This document shows, piece after piece, positions 34,640 to 41,357 of a DNA stretch of 64,000 nucleotides. The position numbers and the translations under genes were made by a program. The notes under the pieces were generated by a model. It saw only the letters and a program-made list of their open reading frames with translations, ran no database searches and was not told the DNA's origin. This DNA is from Pseudoalteromonas rubra (lineage in GTDB: Bacteria > Pseudomonadota > Gammaproteobacteria > Enterobacterales > Alteromonadaceae): contig NZ_AHCD03000036.1 in NCBI RefSeq assembly GCF_000238295.3, forward strand, positions 62,001 to 126,000. The letters are read 5' to 3'. Position 1 is the first letter of the stretch; every line of letters begins with the position of its first letter.

Positions 34640-34810
34640 AACAGAGTGTTTAATGCGTTAGTAATTTGCTTTAATATTGCAAATCGTGACTTAGTTAGGC
34701 AGGTGGGCGCTGAACCAGCCTATGCAGGCCCCAAAGTTGCAGTGCCCATGACACGAGTTAGCTACCTGGTTAAAGAAGCTTACCCTGATATCGCAAAGTT
34801 GCAGGAATGA
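34640..34810 (+). pseudogene. Possible 3' remnant of an unidentified gene
   Basis: An open frame of 56 codons ends at TGA 34808-34810 and has a protein-like C-terminus (VGAEPAYAGPKVAVPMTRVS, then YLVKEAYPDIAKLQE). It has no good start codon and upstream the frame is closed by two stops. The same sequence up to AYLK is present in the first duplication copy, where it is cut off. It may be the tail of a gene lost when the island formed. I cannot name the family. Confidence 0.25.
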
Positions 34811-34855
34811 CACTGAGATTCTCTCACTGCCCAATGTCAGTGTTGGCTGCGATAT
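34788..34855. repeat. Nested inverted repeat beside the duplication end
   Basis: Two nested pairs of arms: ATATCGCA (34788-34795) with TGCGATAT (34848-34855), and ACACTGA (34810-34816) with TCAGTGT (34837-34843). The structure begins 6 bp after the end of the 1252-bp duplication and spans the stop codon of the remnant frame. It could be an old terminator or a mobile-element end; no T-run follows. Confidence 0.5.
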
Positions 34856-34902
34856 AGAAAGATAAAAATAAAATAAAGGTCTGATAAAAAAGCAGTTATG
34901 AT

Positions 34903-37038
34903 ATGAATGAAGCTAATTTTTCAAGGACTGTGAAAGAGGTGAGGTTTGGTGCCTGGACTTTGGACCCAAAACGACAGAGCATCACCGATGGCGAGATAAC
35001 CCGTGAGCTTGAGCCTCTATTATTTAAAGTTCTCTGCTACTTAATTTTGAATAATGACCAGATCATTACCCGAGAAGACCTGGTTAATGATGTCTGGTGT
35101 CAAAAGTATGTTGATAATAATGCAATTAACCGGGCAATGTCAGAGCTGCGCAAAGTGCTCAAGTCTGATCGACAAAAAGGCCTGGTGGTAAAAACACACT
35201 ATCGCAAGGGATATAGTTTCTTCCTTGAACCGGAAGTGGTCTATCAGGATATTATTCCCCAGGCGAGTATCGCACCCGTTACAAAAAACCTGACTGACAG
35301 TCAGGTCAGTGCGCCAGTATCGGCAGCAAAAACCCCCTTAAGCAGCGTTTCGCAGTGGGCGGCCGTTTTTATCGCGGCGGTGTTACTGGTGGGTGGCGGC
35401 ATACTGGGGTTGTCGTATTCCTCATCTGACCCCGCTATTGTTGTTGAGGAGACAGAGTACACCGAGCAGCTATTGTCCTGGATACCAGGTCGTTATACGC
35501 GAGCCAAAGTATCTCCAAATAATGATTATGTCGCGTTTTCTTTTTTGCCCGAAGGTACTCAGTCTCACAGCCTGATCATTAAGGAACTGAGAACAGGGCT
35601 GGAGAAAAAAATCAGTGAACTGGGTATCAATTTCTATCCTCTGGGTTGGTCTGCTGATTCGAGTAAGTTGTTCTATCGTATGGGCGAAGGCGCAGACTGT
35701 GAGGTTTGGCAGGCTGAGCGAAACCTGACGGATAATAGCCGCTTTTTGTTTAAGTGCCATGAGCCGATAGAGCGTGGCGCTGGTGTCGGCGGTGATGCGT
35801 TTGTTTATTCCAAATCCAATTATCGTGGACGCGAGCAACTGTCTGTATTGATGAATTACGATTATGCCACCGGCGAAGAATTTCAGCTCACCTCTCCCAA
35901 CTTAAACTCGTTTGGCGATATGTTTTTATTGTATGAATCTTCGCTCGACAGTGTCTTTTTCACACGTCGCCAGTACGACTCATATGAGCTCTATATGACA
36001 GATATGGAAGGGAGAAAACAAACCAAGCTCTATGAATCCAAAACGCCGATTTGGGAGCTGAGCTATAAAAGTGATGCCAATACACTCATGTGGTTTTGCA
36101 ACGCGACTAATCGCATGTTTGAGTTTTCCATGGACACCTATGCCCTAGAAAGTAAGACTCAGCTGACTAATGAAAGCAACTATGCCAATGCATATCCTTT
36201 GTCTAAAGAGCAAGTGATTGCGGTTAAGTATCCGTATAAGCATGATATTTATGAGCTTAACCTAGCATCGACGACGCTTTCACCGCTCCTGGTGAGTGAT
36301 GAGATTAAGTTTTCCGGGTTTATGAAAGACGAGCAGGCACATTACTTTGCACTGGAGCATGAAAAATGGCTCCTGAGAAAGAGTACGGATACGGGGTTAT
36401 CCAGTATTGTCTACACCATTGGCAGCCCCCTGGATAGCTTTCCGTTAGTGAATTTTGATATCCGCTCCGGGCAAACCCTGCTGGGTTTTGGGGAGCAACT
36501 CATGGTGTTTGATGAGCACTTTGATACACAGTTCTCGATTGAAGCACAGCGCTCGATTCTGGCTGCGGATATTTTACCGGGTGGTGATATCGGTTATATC
36601 GTCATTGACGAAGACCAGAAAAACAACCAATTTTATGTCTATTCACAGCAGAGTAAGGTGTCAAAAAGGCTGCCAATAAAAGGGGCGGTCTGGTTTGCCC
36701 ACCTTAATGAGACGCAACTGATCTATTTATCGCAGAAAAATACACTGCATTACTTTGATTTGTCGACGGGCCTCGTCAGCAATGAGATCGCGTTGCCACA
36801 AAGCAGTAACACCCGGCTAGTGACGGACGGCGCTGGGGAGGTTTACTATTCAAATGGCAAGCAGGTCTATCAAATGAAAGAGGGTGAATGGCAGCAGCTC
36901 TTTGATTTGGTGGACAAAACGGTTTTTTCTATGCATTACTCGACTGAGCGTAATGCGTTGATACTGACGACGCTGGAAGGGGCGAATAATCATTTAATCA
37001 AGCTCGAAGCGGCGACCGCGTCATCCCCATCAATTTAA
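34903..37038 (+). CDS. CadC-like membrane regulator with periplasmic propeller (second paralogue)
   Basis: 711 aa, same architecture as 9030-11171. A winged-helix domain occupies residues ~10-105 (ITREDLVNDVWCQKYVDNNA, INRAMSELRKVLKSD, HYRKGYSFFLEP). A TM helix lies near 150-170 (WAAVFIAAVLLVGGGILGLS), and a long periplasmic part contains blade-like blocks such as YTRAKVSPNNDYVAFSF and GWSADSSKLFYRMGEG. It faces the RiPP precursor genes downstream and is a natural candidate to control them. Overall identity to the first paralogue looks low outside the DNA-binding domain, so they probably sense different ligands. Confidence 0.86.
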   Translation: MNEANFSRTVKEVRFGAWTLDPKRQSITDGEITRELEPLLFKVLCYLILNNDQIITREDLVNDVWCQKYVDNNAINRAMSELRKVLKSDRQKGLVVKTHYRKGYSFFLEPEVVYQDIIPQASIAPVTKNLTDSQVSAPVSAAKTPLSSVSQWAAVFIAAVLLVGGGILGLSYSSSDPAIVVEETEYTEQLLSWIPGRYTRAKVSPNNDYVAFSFLPEGTQSHSLIIKELRTGLEKKISELGINFYPLGWSADSSKLFYRMGEGADCEVWQAERNLTDNSRFLFKCHEPIERGAGVGGDAFVYSKSNYRGREQLSVLMNYDYATGEEFQLTSPNLNSFGDMFLLYESSLDSVFFTRRQYDSYELYMTDMEGRKQTKLYESKTPIWELSYKSDANTLMWFCNATNRMFEFSMDTYALESKTQLTNESNYANAYPLSKEQVIAVKYPYKHDIYELNLASTTLSPLLVSDEIKFSGFMKDEQAHYFALEHEKWLLRKSTDTGLSSIVYTIGSPLDSFPLVNFDIRSGQTLLGFGEQLMVFDEHFDTQFSIEAQRSILAADILPGGDIGYIVIDEDQKNNQFYVYSQQSKVSKRLPIKGAVWFAHLNETQLIYLSQKNTLHYFDLSTGLVSNEIALPQSSNTRLVTDGAGEVYYSNGKQVYQMKEGEWQQLFDLVDKTVFSMHYSTERNALILTTLEGANNHLIKLEAATASSPSI

Positions 37039-37046
37039 CGCTATTG

Positions 37047-37090
37047 TGTGCCTTGTGGCATGGCTGGATCTGGCCATGCCACAAGGCACA
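37047..37090. terminator. Long perfect hairpin after the second regulator gene
   Basis: An 18-bp perfect stem TGTGCCTTGTGGCATGGC / GCCATGCCACAAGGCACA with an 8-nt loop, 8 bp after the regulator stop. It would be very stable. There is no T-run on either side, so it may act as an mRNA 3' stabiliser or as a terminator that does not need one. Confidence 0.6.
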
Positions 37091-37624
37091 TTGTAAACCA
37101 ACGATGCTGCTTTCACTTACCCCATTATCACGTACCTGCAGACCCTCCAAAACCACGCTGTGATATCCCCTGTGGGTATCAAAAACCAGGTGCGCAATCT
37201 GCCTCGTTTGACACTCAGGCCTCGCCATATGGGAGAGTTAGCTTGCCCTGAATACATGCCGGGGATGTTGGCGCTGAGCGGATTAAAAGACCGGGTTTGT
37301 TCGGCTCGGGAGAGCGTCGGAGGTGCAGTTTCGTACCAATCTGGCTGGCAATTTTGAGCGATAACACCGCGAAATGAAGCTGCTTAAGATATTATGGTCT
37401 GATATGAAATTGAAAAAACTATATAGATCATGCTTTTGAGCTTGATCATTATGGCCGATTTATAAGCTTTGATAACTTCTTAAATTGCGGCTCTTCGGGT
37501 ACTGTTTTAATCGTCATCACAGCAAAGTACGCCGTTTATTGCGCAGGTATGGCGGCATAAAACAAATAAGAAGTTGTGAGGCAACGACGCCATTTTTGAT
37601 TTTAATAAGTGTGAGGAAAATACG
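37091..37624 (+). promoter_or_regulatory. Upstream region of RiPP precursor 1 with a shared 13-mer
   Basis: About 530 bp without a convincing gene; a frame at 37160-37357 has no ribosome-binding site and unremarkable content. At 37410-37422 it contains TTGAAAAAACTAT, found again at 38910-38922 upstream of precursor 2. TTGAAA within it could serve as a -35 element. The ribosome-binding site GTGAGGAAAATAC (37612-37624) precedes the precursor start. Confidence 0.45.
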
Positions 37625-37774
37625 ATGAAATTTAAAGTGCAGAAAAAAGAGCTCAAAAACCTGAACGAAAAAAAATCACTGAATACTCAACACACACGTC
37701 TGATTGGCGGTGGTGCTCAGGATAATGCACCTGATCCAATTACCAATACCAGTCATTTTACATTCAAAGATTAA
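37625..37774 (+). CDS. RiPP precursor peptide 1 (double-glycine leader, Cys-free core)
   Basis: A 49-aa product. The Lys-rich leader has MKFKVQKKELKNLNEKKSLN, then TQHTRLIGGG ending in a Gly triplet, a cleavage site suited to a C39 peptidase exporter such as the one at 42633. The leader style (FKVQKKELKNL) recalls precursors of class I lanthipeptide systems in Gram-negative bacteria. The predicted core, AQDNAPDPITNTSHFTFKD, has Thr and Ser but no Cys, so it cannot form lanthionine rings by itself. Good ribosome-binding site (GAGGA). Too short for standard gene finders. Confidence 0.75.
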   Translation: MKFKVQKKELKNLNEKKSLNTQHTRLIGGGAQDNAPDPITNTSHFTFKD

Positions 37775-37807
37775 TTGCCACTGCAAGACTCATAAGAAAG
37801 GGCATGG

Positions 37808-38383
37808 ATGAAGTTCTTAGTATGCATGATTGGTGGACTGCTACTTATTTCGGCTGAGGCTTGGCCGCACAGCTTTGTGGGCAAGCTAACGGTGGGGGCA
37901 CCCAGACATCAGTATCATTTTGCTACTTCAAGTGGAAAAGCTTTGGATCATCTGGTTGCACTCGACCAGATTGTCTCAAAGGGTGAGCCTTTATTGCGCT
38001 ACCAGGAAGTAGGGACCACCAAGGAGGGTGTCAGGCTCATTCTGGCTGGCTCACAAGGTGTGGTCACAGAACTGAATTCGAGCGCCTGGGTTGCCAAAGG
38101 TGAACTCCTTGCTAAGTTACTGACACCCAAGTTATTAGGTATATTTGAGCCTGAACACGATGCGGCAGTGACCGCGCGAGCGCTGTGGTTTTGCCACGCG
38201 GGTAGTGGGTTTGAAGTGAGGGTGAGTTACGAAAGTAGTGGCAAAATGTTTGTTACCCTGCATCTGAATGAATACGTCATAGAGGTCAGTGAGTTATTCA
38301 AAGTTGAGAAAAGCACGACGCTCTATACCAGCCCCGCCCAGTGTCGCAAACAGCGAGATGCCAGCCTTGGTGCTGGAAAATAG
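37808..38383 (+). CDS. Small periplasmic lipoyl/barrel-sandwich-like protein
   Basis: 191 aa with a signal peptide (MKFLVCMIGGLLLISAEAWP). Two segments resemble the two halves of the lipoyl-like domain of HlyD adaptors: LDQIVSKGEPLLRY near residue 57 and GSQGVVTELNSSAWVAKGEL near 80. They are joined without the usual helical hairpin, and the C-terminal part contains two Cys (WFCHAG and PAQCRKQ). It starts 33 bp after precursor 1 with ribosome-binding AGAAAGGG, so the two are likely co-transcribed. It might be a miniature adaptor, a periplasmic chaperone or an immunity protein. I am unsure of the function; the fold assignment is by motif only. Confidence 0.6.
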   Translation: MKFLVCMIGGLLLISAEAWPHSFVGKLTVGAPRHQYHFATSSGKALDHLVALDQIVSKGEPLLRYQEVGTTKEGVRLILAGSQGVVTELNSSAWVAKGELLAKLLTPKLLGIFEPEHDAAVTARALWFCHAGSGFEVRVSYESSGKMFVTLHLNEYVIEVSELFKVEKSTTLYTSPAQCRKQRDASLGAGK

Positions 38384-39015
38384 CCGTGATTACGCGTTGA
38401 TGTATCCGGCCGGCCCGTACTGCAGGTGATGAGCTATTCCGGATCACGCCATACTACTCAAATTTGAGATTGTCCTGACGGATGACCCTGGCAGGTGCGA
38501 TTGTCTTCGCGCCACTGAGCTGGGCCTGTTTCCACTATCCATCGTCGTGCCTGCCTTGCTGCCTCATCTTCTCATCTGATAAATAGTCAAAAACAGAGCA
38601 TGTGAATTACCTCGATTAGCTGTTGTGCAACAACGTAAAGTGCAGTCTTGATTTATGTTTTGAACAGACCATTGCTATGACCCTTCATGACGCTTGATGC
38701 AATCTCTCTGGGGACACGGCCAAATGGAGAGTACAAATCGCTGTTGTTTTCCCCCGGGGGCCTGGCCGCGAGCGCATTTTGCTTTCTCGCCCTCATGCAC
38801 TGAGCCGCGCATTCAGGCGAAATGCTTCGGTTGAATGAAGGCCTGCACCAGGCTGTTTATGAAGGCCATATCTAAACATTATGACGCTTTATGTTGTCAC
38901 TTTAAGCTTTTGAAAAAACTATTTATTTTATATTTTTCAAGTGTTTGACTCACTGTGTTTGATTACGTAGCTTGAGGGGGCTTTACAAGCAAATATCAAT
39001 AACAGGAGGCAGACA
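38384..39015 (+). promoter_or_regulatory. Upstream region of RiPP precursors 2-4 with the shared 13-mer
   Basis: About 630 bp with no supportable gene. The 13-mer TTGAAAAAACTAT recurs at 38910-38922, about 95 bp before the start of precursor 2, and is followed by an AT-rich stretch (TATTTTATATTTTTC) containing possible -10 sequences. The TTGAAAAA and TTTTTCAA parts form an inverted repeat. A strong ribosome-binding site AGGAGG (39004-39009) precedes precursor 2. Confidence 0.45.
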
Positions 39016-39171
39016 ATGCTCAAGTTTAAAAAGAAAGTAATGAAAAGCTTGGTGGGTAAGGAATGTCATACCGGGTTGACGAAACATGTGGCCGGTGGTC
39101 ATGATTTTCCGCCCAGTGCATTTCGTGGCTGTCACTCTAACGATAGTTTTGCGCAAGCTCTGCAAAACTAA
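39016..39171 (+). CDS. RiPP precursor peptide 2 (double-glycine leader)
   Basis: A 51-aa product. The leader MLKFKKKVMKSLVGKECHTG followed by LTKHVAGG ends in Gly-Gly. The predicted core HDFPPSAFRGCHSNDSFAQALQN (23 aa) has one Cys and three Ser, enough for a single (methyl)lanthionine ring. The leader contains an extra Cys (KECHTG). A strong AGGAGG ribosome-binding site 6 bp upstream makes expression likely. It is the first of three clustered GG-type genes before glmU. Confidence 0.75.
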   Translation: MLKFKKKVMKSLVGKECHTGLTKHVAGGHDFPPSAFRGCHSNDSFAQALQN

Positions 39172-39270
39172 AACTCTTGCTGAGATAGTTGCGACAAGCC
39201 CGGATCCAACCGACAGGTGAAAATCCCAGGTTGTGTGCCCTGGCATGCCGTAACTCAAATGAGGTGAACG

Positions 39271-39360
39271 ATGGATTTAACGCATGAACAAGCGCTTTAT
39301 GTAACGGGTGGCACCAATACTGAAAAGAAAGACCTTTCAAAAATTGAGTGTGATCTTTAA
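39271..39360 (+). CDS. RiPP precursor peptide 3 (very short, double-glycine leader)
   Basis: A 29-aa product. The leader MDLTHEQALYVTGG is a compact example of the bacteriocin GG leader (hydrophobic residues at -4, -7 and -12 relative to the cleavage site, then GG). The predicted core TNTEKKDLSKIECDL has two Thr, one Ser and one Cys near the end. The ribosome-binding site is TGAGGTGAACG. Very small and easily missed; the call rests on the leader pattern, the ribosome-binding site and the neighbours. Confidence 0.62.
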   Translation: MDLTHEQALYVTGGTNTEKKDLSKIECDL

Positions 39361-39381
39361 CTAACCAAAAAGGAAAATAAA

Positions 39382-39477
39382 ATGAGAGTCATTGAAAATA
39401 AAGCATTACTTACACTGGTTGCTGGTGGTATTGATGAAGGCGGATGCATCTTGTTCCCGCCGCATGGCCTGAAATAG
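39382..39477 (+). CDS. RiPP precursor peptide 4 (double-glycine leader, Pro-rich core)
   Basis: A 31-aa product. The leader MRVIENKALLTLVAGG is a classic GG leader. The predicted core IDEGGCILFPPHGLK (15 aa) has a single Cys and no Ser or Thr, so it cannot form a lanthionine within itself. CILFPPH is faintly reminiscent of CASFPHCWP in the 8.2-8.9 kb peptides (Cys, aromatic, Pro, His) but I treat that as chance. The ribosome-binding site AAAGGAAAATAAA precedes the start. A terminator follows. Confidence 0.68.
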   Translation: MRVIENKALLTLVAGGIDEGGCILFPPHGLK

Positions 39478-39522
39478 CACCCAGCCCTGTATAAAATGCA
39501 TAGCCATCAGTGGTTATGATAC

Positions 39523-39552
39523 AAGCCGCAGAGGTTGTTGTGCGGCTTTTTT
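39523..39552 (+). terminator. Terminator after the precursor gene cluster
   Basis: Stem AAGCCGCA (39523-39530) / TGCGGCTT (39541-39548), 10-nt loop, then a T-run. It separates precursors 2-4 from glmU. Confidence 0.85.
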
Positions 39553-39838
39553 GATGCAATGTCTGACGTCCGTCTATCACGCGCTACGGCGCTTAGATAG
39601 GGTGAGAAAGCACTGAATAACGTTGGGGGAGTTGTGCCATGCTCTGCCGGGGTTGAGGTGGATTTGTGACCTTGTGACGGGAAAGAAATGAATCACGCGT
39701 AATTTATCAGTTATTGTGGTTTGGTTCTTATCATACTGTGAAAAGGTGGTTACAATTGCGCCCAGTAGAAAGTCTCGATTGCATAACTCCGTACCCTGGG
39801 GCGGATTAGTGGTAAAAAATAATTAAGGATTCTGTTCA

Positions 39839-41200
39839 ATGGCACTGACAACAGTAATATTAGCCGCGGGTAAAGGTACTCGCATGCGTTCAAAATTACC
39901 CAAAGTACTTCATCCTGTCGCAGGCCGGCCGATGGTACAGCATGTGATTGATAATGCAATCTCATTGGGCGCAAGTACGACTAATCTGGTATATGGTCAC
40001 GGTGCACAACAGTTACAACAGGCGTTGAGCCACAATGAGGTAAACTGGGTACATCAGGCTGAGCAACTGGGGACTGGCCATGCGGTTGCGGTGGCCAAAG
40101 AGCATATTGCTGACGATGACACTGTGCTGATTTTATATGGAGACGTACCGCTAACGCGTCTGTCTACATTACAACGCTTGCTGGACGTGACGCCGAAAAA
40201 AGGGTTAGCGGTACTAACGGTAAATCTCGATAACCCGATGGGTTATGGCCGTATGTTGCGTGAAAATGGCAAGTTGGTAGGCATTGTTGAGCAAAAAGAT
40301 GCCACGCCAGAGCAACTCACCATTCAGGAGATCAACACCGGTATCATGGCTGCCAATGGCGGACTACTGAAAACCTGGTTGGGCAAGTTGTCAAATAACA
40401 ATGCACAAGGCGAATATTATCTGACTGACATCGTGGCGATGGCCCATCAGGATGGCGTTGAAATTACCTCTGCGCAACCTGACGATGCGATGGAAGTAGA
40501 AGGTGCGAATAACCGTGTACAGCTTGCCGGACTAGAGCGGGCTTACCAGGCTTGGCAAGCTGAAACCCTGATGCTAAATGGCGTCAGCCTGGCGGATCCA
40601 AACCGTATTGACGTGCGTGGTGAGGTGAAAACCGGTCAGGACGTTCAGATTGATGTGAACGTGGTGTTCGAAGGACAAGTCGAACTGGGTGATGATGTGG
40701 TCATCGGGCCAAACTGTGTACTGAAAAATTGTCAGATTGGTAACGGCGTTGTCATTAAGGCCAATACACTGATTGAAGATGCAACGGTGGGTGATGCGTG
40801 TACGCTGGGTCCATTTGCGCGACTCCGTCCAGGTGCCGTGATGGAAGCAGACTCGCACATTGGTAACTTTGTTGAGATGAAAAAATCGCGCCTGGGTAAA
40901 GGGTCTAAAGCAAATCACCTAACCTATCTGGGCGATGCTGAGATTGGTGAAAAGGTGAACATTGGCGCCGGCACCATCACGTGTAATTACGATGGCGTGA
41001 ATAAATCCAAGACCATCATTGGTGACGGTGCGTTTATTGGCTCAAACTCGTCGTTGGTGGCACCGGTTGAGATTGGCAAGACAGCAACAATCGGCGCCGG
41101 ATCTGTGATCACTACAAAAGTGGCCGATGAAGAACTGGCGGTTGCCAGAAGCAAGCAGCGTAACATTGGTAACTGGCAAAGACCGGTTAAAAAAGGCTGA
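39839..41200 (+). CDS. glmU: Bifunctional N-acetylglucosamine-1-phosphate uridyltransferase/glucosamine-1-phosphate acetyltransferase
   Basis: 453 aa, full length. It makes UDP-GlcNAc for peptidoglycan and LPS. The N-terminal pyrophosphorylase domain has LAAGKGTRMRSKLPKVLHP at residue ~8 and YGDVPL near 103. The C-terminal domain is a left-handed beta-helix acetyltransferase with hexapeptide repeats, including the active-site region around RPGAVMEADSHIGNFVEMKK (near 333) and NIGAGTITCNYDG (near 377). It is normally the gene after the atp operon in gammaproteobacteria; here it is isolated between RiPP precursor genes and RiPP maturation/export genes, with terminators on both sides. Confidence 0.98.
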   Translation: MALTTVILAAGKGTRMRSKLPKVLHPVAGRPMVQHVIDNAISLGASTTNLVYGHGAQQLQQALSHNEVNWVHQAEQLGTGHAVAVAKEHIADDDTVLILYGDVPLTRLSTLQRLLDVTPKKGLAVLTVNLDNPMGYGRMLRENGKLVGIVEQKDATPEQLTIQEINTGIMAANGGLLKTWLGKLSNNNAQGEYYLTDIVAMAHQDGVEITSAQPDDAMEVEGANNRVQLAGLERAYQAWQAETLMLNGVSLADPNRIDVRGEVKTGQDVQIDVNVVFEGQVELGDDVVIGPNCVLKNCQIGNGVVIKANTLIEDATVGDACTLGPFARLRPGAVMEADSHIGNFVEMKKSRLGKGSKANHLTYLGDAEIGEKVNIGAGTITCNYDGVNKSKTIIGDGAFIGSNSSLVAPVEIGKTATIGAGSVITTKVADEELAVARSKQRNIGNWQRPVKKG

Positions 41201-41202
41201 TG

Positions 41203-41229
41203 AAAACGGGGGCTTAGGCTCCCGTTTTT
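41203..41229 (+). terminator. Terminator after glmU
   Basis: Stem AAAACGGG (41203-41210) / CCCGTTTT (41221-41228), 10-nt loop, then T. It directly follows the glmU stop codon. Confidence 0.85.
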
Positions 41230-41357
41230 GATTCTGGGGTGGTGTGTTTTTCAGACCCGCTATCGTTAGTTCCTTTCTGCAGGTCAAAGTGGTACATTAC
41301 GGAGAGTTAATTAAAATTTAACAATAAAAAACTCAAACAATCGGGTGTTAGTTAATT

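Larger units (their letters stand above)
33531..34782. repeat. Tandem duplication unit, copy 2 (1252 bp)
   Basis: Direct head-to-tail copy of 32279-33530. Beyond its right end (34783) the sequence continues as CCCTGATATCGC, which must have followed the original single copy. Only a single shared A flanks the junctions, so no homologous repeat explains the event. A recent duplication or an assembly error are the two options. Confidence 0.95.

Noticed and set aside
37160..37357. 65-aa open frame upstream of precursor 1
   Set aside because: No ribosome-binding site, no signal or GG leader, ordinary composition; treated as chance.
39382..39477. Relationship of precursor 4 (CILFPPH) to the CxSFPHCWP peptides
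   Set aside because: Only a loose resemblance; leader type (GG versus Sec) and spacing differ.
39553..39838. Riboswitch or ribozyme before glmU
   Set aside because: The region has no recognisable conserved structure, and the glmS ribozyme is not expected upstream of glmU or in this group.
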